64,000 nt of DNA. Origin: Rhizobium sp. 2MFCol3.1 (GTDB lineage: Bacteria > Pseudomonadota > Alphaproteobacteria > Rhizobiales > Rhizobiaceae). Position numbers and translations under genes: made by a program. The stretch's first letter is position 1. Each line of letters begins with the position of its first letter. Under the pieces are notes generated by a model, which saw nothing but the letters and a program-made list of their open reading frames with translations, was not told the DNA's origin and searched no databases. The stretch is from the NCBI RefSeq assembly GCF_000377565.1, contig NZ_KB898366.1, positions 100,906 through 164,905 of the forward strand, read 5' to 3'. This document shows, piece after piece, positions 32,386-41,378 of the stretch.

Positions 32386-33525
32386 TCAGGGATAGGCCGT
32401 CGATCCATCGGGCTTGCGGGTGATCTTCCGCTCCCAGTGGATGTAGTCCTCCGTCTGCAGTGCTTTCTCGTCGATCTCCAGACCCCAGCCAGGGCGATCC
32501 GGACGTAGCTCCATATGCCCATCAACGGGCATATAGGGGTCGGCTGCCCAGGGCGCATGGACGTGCGGCTTGAATTCCAGCACCTTGAAGTTCGGCTGGG
32601 CCGCGCAGAAGTGGATGTTGACAGCGGTTGCCAGCGGACCCATTGGGTTGTGCGGCGCCACCGTCACATAATGCGCCTCGGCAATGGCAGCGATTCGCCG
32701 GATTTCGCTGACACCGCCGACCACGCAGATGTCAGGCTGGATGATGTCGGCGCCACGAGCTGATAGCAGCGCCAGGAACTCGAAGCGCGAATAGAGCGAT
32801 TCACCGGTTGCGAGCGGAACGGTCACCTTCGACTTCAGCTCCGTCCATGCCGGGATGTGTTCCGGCCGGATCGGCTCCTCGTAGAACAGCGGATCGTTTG
32901 GCGCGATGGCGGCTGCAAGCTGCACGGCCTGATAGGGTTCGAAGATCTTCGCATGGGCGTCGAAGGCGTAATCGAAATGCGATGGCGTGATCTCGCGGAT
33001 TTTGCCGAACCAGTCGCCCGTCTCCTTGACGAGTTCGCCCCAGCGGCCGGTATGAAGATCGCGGCGATAGGGGCTGAGCTTGAAGGCGGTGTAGCCGTAT
33101 TTTTCGTTCAGCTCCAGCGACTGATCGCGCGCGGCTTCCGGGTCCGGCGCGGTATAGACGCCACAATAGACCTTGACGCGATCGCGCACATTGCCGCCGA
33201 GCAGCATGTAGACGGGCAGACCGGCGGCCTTGCCGGCGATATCCCAGAGCGCGTGGTCGATCGCCGAGATCGCTGCAAGCCCCAGCGCGCCTGGCGGGAA
33301 GCGGCATTGCTGGTTCAGCTTGAGCACGAGGAATTCCACGCGACGCGGATCCTCGCCCTCGATCTGGTGAAAGAGGTAGTCGAGAAGCGGCGGCAGCGCC
33401 CAGTCCGGGCCGTGGTTGTAGCATTCGCCCCAGCCGGAGATGCCCTCGCTGGTCTCGATTTTCAGAAGCAGGCGAGGGCGATCGTCCACGCGCTGCATGT
33501 AGGTCTTGATGCCGGTGATATGCAT
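32386..33525 (-). CDS. Mandelate racemase/muconate lactonizing (enolase superfamily) dehydratase-like protein
   Basis: A 379-residue enolase-superfamily enzyme. Capping domain about 1-115; barrel with the catalytic-Lys segment TAFKLSPY (about 155), metal ligands in FDAHAK, FYEEPI and TGESL, and the histidine motif VAPHNPMGPLATA. This set is typical of sugar-acid dehydratases (galactonate, gluconate and similar). The start at 33525 follows GAGGAAG. It is the last gene of a GntR-aldolase-dehydratase operon, consistent with an aldonate pathway. The exact sugar acid is unknown. Confidence 0.86.
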   Translation of the reverse strand: MHITGIKTYMQRVDDRPRLLLKIETSEGISGWGECYNHGPDWALPPLLDYLFHQIEGEDPRRVEFLVLKLNQQCRFPPGALGLAAISAIDHALWDIAGKAAGLPVYMLLGGNVRDRVKVYCGVYTAPDPEAARDQSLELNEKYGYTAFKLSPYRRDLHTGRWGELVKETGDWFGKIREITPSHFDYAFDAHAKIFEPYQAVQLAAAIAPNDPLFYEEPIRPEHIPAWTELKSKVTVPLATGESLYSRFEFLALLSARGADIIQPDICVVGGVSEIRRIAAIAEAHYVTVAPHNPMGPLATAVNIHFCAAQPNFKVLEFKPHVHAPWAADPYMPVDGHMELRPDRPGWGLEIDEKALQTEDYIHWERKITRKPDGSTAYP

Positions 33526-33535
33526 GGGATCTTCC

Positions 33536-34456
33536 TCAGGCCGCGCGGCTCTTTTCGGCGACATTGTCGACGATGGCGCGCAGGTCCGCGCGCTCGGCTT
33601 CGGTCAGGCTCTCGACGCCGGGAACGCGCACGGGGCCGACCTCGGTTCCAAGCATGCCCAGCGCTTCCTTCACGACGGTGACATTTGCGCCGTTGAGGTA
33701 TTTGGTGCGCAGCGCCTCGAAGCCGGCGATATCGTCGATGAGCGCGCGAGCGGCCGCGTAGTCACCAGTTTCCAGCGCCTGGTGGATGGCGTGCGAGCGT
33801 TCCGGGAAGACATTGACGAGGCCGGAGGTGAAGCCACGGGCGCCCATCGCGTAAAAGGCCGGCGCCCAACCCTCGGCAAGGCCGCAGACCCAGATCGCCG
33901 GCGCATCCTTGGTCGCGCGGATCACTTCTGCGAGCAGCATGAGATTGCTGGAGGCAAACTTGATGCCGGCGATATTCGGGTGCAGCGCAAGCTTGCGGAA
34001 ATCGGCTACGGAGAAGGTGTCGCTGCGCACATAGGCGATGACGGGGACGGTGCTGGCGTCGGCAAGCTCAAGGAAGTAGCGGGCTTGGTAGCTTGGCCCG
34101 GCGAAGGGGTCCATCGGGTGATGGCCCATGATTGCATCGGCGCCTTCGGCGATGGCGTCACGGGCTAGTGCCTTGGCTTCGGTCAGCGACCGACCGACCG
34201 CAGCGCTGACCAGCGATTTGCCGCCGGCGGCCTTGATCGTCGCGGCGTGGACCGCGCGCACTTCGTCCATGGTTAGGGTGAAGAACTCACCGGTGTTGCC
34301 GGCGGCCATCAGGTTGTGGACCCGCGCATGGGCGAGGCGGGTGATCAGGGCCGAGAGCTTGGCGATATCGACGCTGCCATCCGCTTTATAGGGGGTCACG
34401 GGCACGCCCGATATGCCCGTCAGGGCCTTGCGGATCTTTTCCATTGCCTCGGTCAC
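33536..34456 (-). CDS. DHDPS/NAL-family aldolase
   Basis: A 306-residue (beta/alpha)8 Schiff-base aldolase or dehydratase: AAGNTGEFFTLT (about 52-63) and the Schiff-base lysine in GIKFASSN. The Tyr in VIAYVRSD fits the catalytic position. Members outside lysine synthesis cleave or dehydrate 2-keto-3-deoxy sugar acids, matching the dehydratase encoded 10 bp downstream. The GTG start at 34456 follows AAGGAGG with 9-nt spacing, and this ribosome binding site lies inside the end of the GntR gene. Confidence 0.86.
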   Translation of the reverse strand: MTEAMEKIRKALTGISGVPVTPYKADGSVDIAKLSALITRLAHARVHNLMAAGNTGEFFTLTMDEVRAVHAATIKAAGGKSLVSAAVGRSLTEAKALARDAIAEGADAIMGHHPMDPFAGPSYQARYFLELADASTVPVIAYVRSDTFSVADFRKLALHPNIAGIKFASSNLMLLAEVIRATKDAPAIWVCGLAEGWAPAFYAMGARGFTSGLVNVFPERSHAIHQALETGDYAAARALIDDIAGFEALRTKYLNGANVTVVKEALGMLGTEVGPVRVPGVESLTEAERADLRAIVDNVAEKSRAA

Positions 34457-34457
34457 G

Positions 34458-35168
34458 TCAGATGTCCTCCTTCTTCTTGAACACGATGTTGAGGTAGGTT
34501 TCGCCGGAACGGACGACGTGGTCGCGCATCACGCGTTCGGCCTTGTCGCTGTCGCTGGAGATGATGGCGGCGGCGATCGCGGCATGTTCGGCCAGCGCCT
34601 TGCCGCGCTCGAGCGGATCGGAATGGATGACGCGGCGGATGCTGCCGTCGTAGAACTGCTGCCGTTCGATCATGCGCGAGAGATACTGGCATCGCGAGGC
34701 GATGTGGATCTGCTCGTGAAACGTCTCGTTGAGCGAGATCAGGTCGTCGGCCACGCCGTCCTCGGTCGCCTTGCGCATCAGTGCGACGATGTCGTCCAGC
34801 TTGGCCGCTTCGGTCTTCTCGATGCGCTTGGCGGCAAGGTGGGCGATCATCGATTCCAGCGCGGCGCGCGCCAGGATCATCTCTTCGGCCCAGTTCGCGT
34901 TGAAGCGGATCAGCACGCCGCGACGTGGCAGTGTTTCGACGAGACCTTCGGTTTCAAGCTGACGCAGGGCTTCCTTGATGGGTGTCGTGCTGACGCCAAG
35001 CTGCTCGGCGAGCTGGCGCTCATTGACGCGCTCATCTGGCGCAAAGCGGCCGGATAGGATCGCGGTGCGCAGCGTCTTGTGCACATGGTCGCGCAATGTC
35101 GTCAGAAAACGCGGGTCGATCTTCTCGATGCGGTCTGCGCCAGGCTGCGTCGATGCCTCTTTTTGCAT
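34458..35168 (-). CDS. GntR-family regulator, FCD (FadR-type) subgroup
   Basis: A 236-residue repressor: N-terminal winged HTH (about 20-85, ERQLAEQLGVSTTPIKEALR) and a C-terminal all-helical FCD domain that usually binds a carboxylate and a metal (HEQIHIAS and EHAAIAAAI histidine segments). It heads the dehydratase/aldolase operon and faces the divergent peptide-type ABC operon, so it probably represses both until a sugar acid or similar inducer binds. ATG chosen at 35168; upstream codons are not family-like. Confidence 0.88.
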   Translation of the reverse strand: MQKEASTQPGADRIEKIDPRFLTTLRDHVHKTLRTAILSGRFAPDERVNERQLAEQLGVSTTPIKEALRQLETEGLVETLPRRGVLIRFNANWAEEMILARAALESMIAHLAAKRIEKTEAAKLDDIVALMRKATEDGVADDLISLNETFHEQIHIASRCQYLSRMIERQQFYDGSIRRVIHSDPLERGKALAEHAAIAAAIISSDSDKAERVMRDHVVRSGETYLNIVFKKKEDI

Positions 35169-35210
35169 GTCCCGAAAATTCCCCCGTTGACGACAAAATC
35201 GTTTTGTGAG

Positions 35211-35226
35211 ATCTGATATACCAGAT
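35211..35226. promoter_or_regulatory. Candidate GntR/FCD operator
   Basis: ATCTGATATACCAGAT is an interrupted palindrome (arms ATCTG and CAGAT around ATATAC). It lies in the 128-bp divergent promoter between the GntR gene and the ABC transporter. FCD-type GntR proteins bind short dyads of this kind, often containing GTATAC-like centres. Confidence 0.5.
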
Positions 35227-35296
35227 TTCAGATCGATGTCGATATGAAAATTCGCGCTCGGGGCGAGGTCCGGCGCACCAGGGAGGAGATAGGACG

Positions 35297-36892
35297 ATGA
35301 AAAGACGCAGTTTTCTGATGGCATCGGCTATGGTGGCGTCGACGCTTGCCATGCCGCTCGCAGTGCAGGCGGCAACGCCGAAGGACCAGCTGGTGATCGC
35401 CACCAACATGTCCTCCATGCGCGGTCTCGACCCGAATGAGCTCAACCAGCTGGAATCGGCGGAAATCGTCGCCAACCTCTATGAGCGCCTGATCGTGCTC
35501 GCCGCCGATGACATCACAAAGCCGCAGCCGGGCATCGCCGAAAGCTGGACGGTATCCGACGACGGCAAAACCTTCACCTTCAAGATTCGCTCCGGCGTCA
35601 CATTCCATTCCGGCAATGCGCTGACCGCCAAGGATGTCGAGTGGTCGCTTCGTCGCCTGGTGAAGCTCGGGCTGGCGCCCTCCGTCGATCTTCGCCAGTG
35701 GGGCATCACCGACAAGAATGTTGATGAGCTGATCAAGGCGACGGATGATTCAACCGTCGTGCTGCAGACGCCCGAGGTCTGGAACCCGAACCTGATCCTC
35801 TTCTCGCTCGCCAGCTTCTCGACCTCGATCCTGGATAGCCAGCTTCTCGCCAAGAACGAGAAGAACGGCGACATGGGCCGCGAATTTCTGCAGACCAACG
35901 ATGCCGGATCCGGGCCCTATTCGCTGCGCACCTGGCGCGTCAACGATCTTCTGATCGCCGAGGCCTTCAAGGAATACTGGCAGGGCGCGCCGAAGATGCG
36001 CCGGGTCATCCTTCGCCATATGCCGGAATCCTCAGGCCAGCGCCTGCAGCTGGAAGCAGGCGACGTCGATGTCGCGACGCGTCTTTCCTCCACCGATCTG
36101 GCGGCGATCGAGGCCGGCGGCAAGGCCGATATTCAGAAGACGCCGGGCTTCGGCTTCTATTATCTGGCGCTCAACCAGAAAGACGAAGTCCTCTCCAAGC
36201 CGAAGGTCCGCGAGGCATTCCGCTATCTCATCGACTATGACGGTCTCGCCAACACCGTCATGAAATATTACGGCATCAAGCAGCAGACGATCATTCCCGG
36301 CGGCCTGCCGGGCGCCAGCACCGAGAACCCCTACAAGCTCGATATCGAAAAGGCCAAGCAGCTGCTGGCGGAAGCCGGATATCCCGATGGCTTCTCCAAG
36401 GTCTATTACGCGACGCCCGTGACGCCGGAGTACGAAGTCGCGCAGTCGCTGCAGGCGAACGCCGCCAAGGCCGGCATCAAGCTCGATCTCCAGGGTGGCG
36501 ATCATATCGGCAAGTTCCGCAACCGCGAATTCGAGATCTTCTCGGCGCGCACCGGCGAACGCCTGCCCGATCCGCATGCGGTTCTGGCATCCTATGCCAC
36601 GAACCCGAACAATGCCGACGATGCGAAACTCTCTGGCCTGATCGCCTGGCGCTCCGCCTGGGAGGTTCCGAAGGACATCCAGGACATGGTGATGGCGGCC
36701 GCGCACGAGACCGACCAGCAGAAGCGCGCCGATCTCTACGCCAAGATCAACAAGGCCTATCTGGATGCTTCACCGGCCCTGATCACCTCCTTCCAGCGCA
36801 CGGACGCGAAGGCGGTGCGGAAGGAAGTCAAGGGCTATGTCGGCCATTCGACCTGGCTCACCCGGTGGGACACCGTCTCGAAGGGCGAATAA
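35297..36892 (+). CDS. Peptide/nickel-type ABC solute-binding protein (DppA family)
   Basis: A 531-residue SBP_bac_5 protein: signal peptide (RRSFLMASAMVASTLAMPLAVQA), mature start near 27, family segments PGIAESWTVSDDGKTFTFKI and LRRLVKLGLAPSVD. The ATG follows GGAGGAG. It opens a complete five-gene ABC operon. In rhizobia this class carries oligosaccharides, opines and aldonates as well as peptides; the divergent sugar-acid genes suggest such a ligand. Confidence 0.9.
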   Translation: MKRRSFLMASAMVASTLAMPLAVQAATPKDQLVIATNMSSMRGLDPNELNQLESAEIVANLYERLIVLAADDITKPQPGIAESWTVSDDGKTFTFKIRSGVTFHSGNALTAKDVEWSLRRLVKLGLAPSVDLRQWGITDKNVDELIKATDDSTVVLQTPEVWNPNLILFSLASFSTSILDSQLLAKNEKNGDMGREFLQTNDAGSGPYSLRTWRVNDLLIAEAFKEYWQGAPKMRRVILRHMPESSGQRLQLEAGDVDVATRLSSTDLAAIEAGGKADIQKTPGFGFYYLALNQKDEVLSKPKVREAFRYLIDYDGLANTVMKYYGIKQQTIIPGGLPGASTENPYKLDIEKAKQLLAEAGYPDGFSKVYYATPVTPEYEVAQSLQANAAKAGIKLDLQGGDHIGKFRNREFEIFSARTGERLPDPHAVLASYATNPNNADDAKLSGLIAWRSAWEVPKDIQDMVMAAAHETDQQKRADLYAKINKAYLDASPALITSFQRTDAKAVRKEVKGYVGHSTWLTRWDTVSKGE

Positions 36893-36916
36893 GCCTTTCC
36901 TGTCGAGGAGAATGAC

Positions 36917-37978
36917 GTGAGTATCTCACAGACATCTGGAAACGCGCCGGCAGGCGCACGGGCTGCGCTCGGCGCGCTGCGTAAGGTGACGGCATCGTTT
37001 GCCGTCATCCTGACAACGCTGCTCGGCCTGCTCGTGATCACCTTCGTCGTCGGCCGCATGGTTCCCGCCGATCCGGTTATCGCCGTCATCGGCGACCAGG
37101 CCGATCACGAGACCTACGAGCGCGTCTACAAGGAAATGGGGCTGGATAAGCCGCTCTATGTGCAATTCGCCACCTATCTCGGCAATGTCGCGCATCTGGA
37201 TTTCGGCCAGTCACACGTGACGAAAAACCCCGTCGCCAGCGATCTTGCCCGCGTCTTTCCGGCAACGCTCGAGCTCGCCACGCTGGCAACGATCATCGGC
37301 GCCGGCTTCGGCATCCCGCTCGGCATCATCTCCGCTGTGCGCAAAGGCACCTGGGTCGATCACCTCGCGCGTGTCGTCGGTCTGCTCGGCCATTCGACGC
37401 CGATCTTCTGGCTGGGCACGATCGTCATCCTCGTATTCTACGCGAAGTTTGGTCTCATACCCGGCAGCGGCCGCCTCGATGTCTATAATGAAGGGCTGGT
37501 CGAAGGGCCGACCAACTCCATCCTCGTCGATGCAATCCTCGCCGGCGAATGGGAGGTCTTCCGGGATGCCCTGCTGCATGTTGCGGCTCCCGCGCTGATC
37601 CTCGGCTATGCTGCGATGGCCTATCTCAGCCGCATGAGCCGCAGCTTCATGCTCGAGCAGCTGCGTCAGGAATATGTGCTGACCGCCAAGGCCAAGGGCC
37701 TCGGTCAGCGGGCGATCGTCTGGCGCCACGCGTTTCGCAACATTCGCGTGCAGCTGCTGACGATCGTGGCACTCGCCTATTGCGGCCTGCTCGACGGCAC
37801 CGTTCTTATCGAGACGGTTTTCGCATGGCCCGGCCTTGGCCAGTATCTGACCTCGGCGCTGTTCTTCGCAGACATGAACGCGGTGCTCGGCAGCGTCCTC
37901 CTCATCGGCATCATCTCGATTGCCATCAACCTCCTGTCGGACCTGACCTATCGGTTCCTCGATCCGCGTACCCGGTGA
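36917..37978 (+). CDS. Peptide-type ABC permease (DppB family)
   Basis: A 353-residue membrane protein with six helices and the typical DppB motifs (MGLDKPLYVQFATYLGNV, coupling loop VLTAKAKGLGQRAIVWRHAF at about 255-274). It carries a longer cytoplasmic N-terminus than usual (about 30 residues). GTG start at 36917 with GGAG 6 nt upstream. It forms the channel heterodimer with the next gene product. Confidence 0.9.
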   Translation: MSISQTSGNAPAGARAALGALRKVTASFAVILTTLLGLLVITFVVGRMVPADPVIAVIGDQADHETYERVYKEMGLDKPLYVQFATYLGNVAHLDFGQSHVTKNPVASDLARVFPATLELATLATIIGAGFGIPLGIISAVRKGTWVDHLARVVGLLGHSTPIFWLGTIVILVFYAKFGLIPGSGRLDVYNEGLVEGPTNSILVDAILAGEWEVFRDALLHVAAPALILGYAAMAYLSRMSRSFMLEQLRQEYVLTAKAKGLGQRAIVWRHAFRNIRVQLLTIVALAYCGLLDGTVLIETVFAWPGLGQYLTSALFFADMNAVLGSVLLIGIISIAINLLSDLTYRFLDPRTR

Positions 37979-37982
37979 CATC

Positions 37983-38894
37983 ATGGCGACACGTTATTTC
38001 AACGATCTGCACAATTGGCTGATCAACGAGGAGTTCTCCTCGACGCGTCAGGCGCGGCTCCACAAGGCCTATGTCCTGTGGCTGAACCTGATTGCCAATC
38101 CACTGGCATTCGCCGGCTTCGTCGTCGTGCTGCTGCTCGTTCTGATCGCGACCTTCGCGCCGCTGCTCGCCAACCATGATCCGATCGTCCAGGATCTGAC
38201 CATGGCGCTTAAGCCACCATCGTCGGCCAACTGGTTCGGCACCGATGAATTCGGCCGCGACGTCTATTCGCGCCTCGTCTACGGCGCGCGCACGACGCTC
38301 TATATCAGCATTCTGGTAACGGTCATCGTGGCGCCCATCGGCTTTGCGATCGGCGCGACCGCCGGCTATCTCGGCGGCTGGGTCGATGTGGTCCTGATGC
38401 GCATCACCGATATCTTCCTGTCCTTCCCAAGTCTCGTTCTGGCGCTCGCCTTTTCCGCGGCCCTTGGTCCAGGGATCGAGAATGCCGTCATCGCCATCGC
38501 GCTCACCGTCTGGCCGCCGATCGCGCGCTTGGCGCGCGCCGAAACGCTGACGTTCCGTGCCGCCGATTTCGTCGTCGCAGCCGAGCTGCAGGGCGCTGGC
38601 ATGGGACGCATTCTGTTTCGCCATATCGTGTCGCTCTGCGCGCCGTCGATCATCATCCGCCTGACGCTCAACATGTCGAGCGTCATCCTGACGGCCGCCG
38701 GTCTTGGCTTCCTCGGGCTTGGCGCGCAGCCGCCGATGCCGGAATGGGGGGCCATGGCAGCCTCTGGTCGGCAGTATCTTCTCGATGCCTGGTGGCTGAC
38801 GACGGTTCCCGGCATCGCCATTCTCCTGGTCAGTCTCGCCTTCAATCTGCTCGGCGACGGACTGCGCGACATCATGGATCCCCGCAATGCCTGA
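37983..38894 (+). CDS. Peptide-type ABC permease (DppC family)
   Basis: A 303-residue permease with the N-terminal OppC_N helix, FGTDEFGRDVYSRLVYGART (about 80-99) and the coupling loop FVVAAELQGAGMGRILFRHI. It starts 4 bp after the DppB-type gene and its end overlaps the ATPase gene by 8 bp, indicating translational coupling. Confidence 0.9.
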   Translation: MATRYFNDLHNWLINEEFSSTRQARLHKAYVLWLNLIANPLAFAGFVVVLLLVLIATFAPLLANHDPIVQDLTMALKPPSSANWFGTDEFGRDVYSRLVYGARTTLYISILVTVIVAPIGFAIGATAGYLGGWVDVVLMRITDIFLSFPSLVLALAFSAALGPGIENAVIAIALTVWPPIARLARAETLTFRAADFVVAAELQGAGMGRILFRHIVSLCAPSIIIRLTLNMSSVILTAAGLGFLGLGAQPPMPEWGAMAASGRQYLLDAWWLTTVPGIAILLVSLAFNLLGDGLRDIMDPRNA

Positions 38895-39735
38895 ACAGTC
38901 AAAACCGATCCTCTCGGTCAAGAACATGTCGGTGCAGTTTCCGACGCTGTCCGGCGTGGTCAACGCCGTCAAGAATGTAAGCTTCGATGTCGGCCGCGAG
39001 AAAGTGGGCATCATCGGCGAATCCGGCTCGGGTAAAAGCACGACCGGGCGCGCGATCATGCGGCTGCAGCCGGGCACGGCCCGCGTCGTTGCCGATGAGT
39101 TGCGCTTCGAGGACGTCGATCTCCTGGCCGCCAGCGAGGCCGACATGCGCGCGATCCGCGGTAGCCGGATTTCGATGATCCTGCAGGACCCGAAATATTC
39201 GCTCAATCCCGTCATGACCGTCGGCGAGCAGATCGCCGAAACCGTCATCCTGCATGAGCGCCTCGGCAAGAAGGCGGCGCGCGAGCGTACGCTCGCCATG
39301 CTGGAGCGAGTGAACATCCGCGACCCGCAGCGCGTCTTCAATCTCTACCCGCACGAAGTCTCAGGCGGCATGGGCCAGCGCATCATGATTTCGATGATGC
39401 TGATCTCCTCGCCATCGCTGATCATCGCCGACGAGCCGACATCCGCACTCGATGTGACCGTGCGCCAGCAGGTGCTGTCGATCCTCGACGACCTGATTAC
39501 CGAACGCAATATCGGCCTGATCTTCATCTCTCACGACCTCAACCTCGTGAAGAGCTTCTGCGACCGCGTCATCATCATGTATGCGGGCCGGATCGTGGAA
39601 ACAATCGAAGCTTCCAGGCTCGACGAAGCAACCCATCCCTATACACGCGGCCTGCTTGAGGCGCTGCCAAGTCTCGATCATCCCAGGGATCGGCTGGAAG
39701 TGCTGAAGCGTCAGGCAAGCTGGGCGGAGGCGTGA
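38887..39735 (+). CDS. Peptide-type ABC ATP-binding protein (DppD family)
   Basis: A 282-residue ATPase with Walker A GESGSGKST (about 39-47), signature VSGGMGQR, Walker B LIIADEPTSALD and FISHDLNLV. It lacks most of the C-terminal Fe-S or oligopeptide extension found in longer DppD proteins, although the HPYTRGLLEALPS segment is present. It pairs with the DppF-like protein. Confidence 0.9.
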   Translation: MPEQSKPILSVKNMSVQFPTLSGVVNAVKNVSFDVGREKVGIIGESGSGKSTTGRAIMRLQPGTARVVADELRFEDVDLLAASEADMRAIRGSRISMILQDPKYSLNPVMTVGEQIAETVILHERLGKKAARERTLAMLERVNIRDPQRVFNLYPHEVSGGMGQRIMISMMLISSPSLIIADEPTSALDVTVRQQVLSILDDLITERNIGLIFISHDLNLVKSFCDRVIIMYAGRIVETIEASRLDEATHPYTRGLLEALPSLDHPRDRLEVLKRQASWAEA

Positions 39736-39736
39736 C

Positions 39737-40522
39737 ATGTCCATCATATCGGTAAACGATCTCGCCGTGTCCTTCGGCAGCGGCAATGATTTCAAGCAGG
39801 TCGTCAAAAGCGTCGCCTTCGAGGTCGCGCCAGGCGAAACATTCGGTCTGGTCGGCGAAAGCGGATGCGGCAAGTCGACGGTGCTTGGCGCGCTTGCTGG
39901 ACGTATCAAGGAGTGGAGCGGTGCTGTTTCGATCGACGGCGACGTGGTCGGCCCGAAACGGTCGCGCGCGCAACTCGCCAAGCAGCAGATGGTGTTTCAG
40001 GATCCTTTCGGCTCCCTGCATCCGCGCCACACGATCGGGCGCACGCTGCTGGAGCCGCTCGAGATCCATGGGCTGGATCGCAAGCAGGAGCGTGTCGATC
40101 AGGTGCTGCGCGACGTCGGCCTGCCACCCGGCTTCCGGCATCGCTTCCCGCACCAGCTCTCCGGCGGCCAGCGGCAGCGCGTGGCAATCGCCCGCGCGCT
40201 CATCCTCGAGCCAAAGATCCTCCTGCTCGACGAACCGACATCGGCGCTCGACGTCTCGATCCAGGCGGAAATTCTCAATCTCCTGAAGGATCTGCGTGAA
40301 CGCTCGAAGCTGACCTACATCCTCGTCAGCCACGACATGGCTGTCATCGCGCATCTCTGCAACCGCGTGGCTGTCATGCAGGACGGCGTGTTCGTCGAGA
40401 TCGCAACGCGTGAGCAACTGCTGGGAGACGATGTCGAGCACCCCTATACGAAAACCCTGCTCGATGGCAGCAGGGGGTATATTCCTCGGTCCAAGCGAAC
40501 AACGACCGCGTCTCGTCTATAA
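39737..40522 (+). CDS. Peptide-type ABC ATP-binding protein (DppF family)
   Basis: A 261-residue ATPase: Walker A GESGCGKST (about 39-47), Q-loop MVFQDPFGSLHPRHTIG, signature LSGGQRQR, Walker B LLLDEPTSALD and LVSHDMAVI. It ends soon after the HPYTKTLLDGS segment and is shorter than the typical 320-residue DppF. Last gene of the operon. Confidence 0.9.
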   Translation: MSIISVNDLAVSFGSGNDFKQVVKSVAFEVAPGETFGLVGESGCGKSTVLGALAGRIKEWSGAVSIDGDVVGPKRSRAQLAKQQMVFQDPFGSLHPRHTIGRTLLEPLEIHGLDRKQERVDQVLRDVGLPPGFRHRFPHQLSGGQRQRVAIARALILEPKILLLDEPTSALDVSIQAEILNLLKDLRERSKLTYILVSHDMAVIAHLCNRVAVMQDGVFVEIATREQLLGDDVEHPYTKTLLDGSRGYIPRSKRTTTASRL

Positions 40523-41378
40523 AGAGCCGGTGCTCCAGTTTGAGTGCGCTCAGTCGTTCGACTGTGACGCTATCGTGCTCGCGACGAGCTGTATTTCTGT
40601 GGCTTCAAGCCGGCCACGACTGGGCTGTTGCGACAGATCGTCATCGAGGCGAATGCGATAGCGGACATGATCTCGAGCAGCACCCGCTCACCCTGCTCCG
40701 AGATCAAAACGCGTGTTGCCACCATGCAAAGAGTTTGTCTTGTTGGACGACCTTGACGTTTGTTTTCGACACGCCGGGAACGGGAGATCCCGCCGTGCTT
40801 GCACAGGCTCCCTGCGGCCGTCGCCGACGGTTTGCGAAGGCTGGGTCCAATTCGATCTGGCCTCAGCTCACTTTGGGATTTAGTCCACAGAACCCCCATA
40901 GTTTTAAGGGGTGTGACAGACAGGACACGAACATCAACGGAACAGAAGCGGGGCCTGCCCTAAAGGGGTAACCAGTCTCTGCTTGCGACCCTGTAGCGTG
41001 ATTGGTGCTGGATCGGTCCTTGTTATCGTGGCGTTGACATAAACGCCGGTCCAGCAATTGCCCGCCATGAACATGACGTTCATGGCGGGTTTCGACCTGC
41101 GGGCATGGCTTTGCCGTTCCCCTGCGGTCGATCAGCCGCGTTGTCACCGTGCTGACCGCGGTGCATGACGAGTTGGACGATCGTCGATAGAAAACGAGCG
41201 CGAGATCCAGAGCGTTTTGTTGCCGGTTAAACGTGCGACAGGCTCGGGCACATCAGTTACCATTTTTAGCCACTGATTTTAGCGTTTCTATTAACTGTAT
41301 CGAAACGGAACAATTAGATTTAACCACTCATTTGTTATTGGAACCGTAGCGTCCTTCGCAACCCTAGCGGAGGATGGC
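40523..41378. other. Long gene-poor interval after the dpp-like operon
   Basis: About 850 bp with no frame that looks like a protein. It may contain eroded sequence. Two hairpins lie at 41030-41089, and an AT-rich zone at 41260-41345 probably holds the promoter of the downstream GGDEF-EAL gene. Confidence 0.45.
41030..41089. terminator. Pair of strong hairpins, possible terminator
   Basis: GGCGTT-GACATA-AACGCC (41030-41047) is followed by CCCGCCATGAAC (41061-41072), loop ATGAC, and GTTCATGGCGGG (41078-41089), a perfect 12-bp stem, then TTTCG. The T-run is short and no gene ends nearby, so intrinsic termination is only one possibility. A structured RNA is another. Confidence 0.4.
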
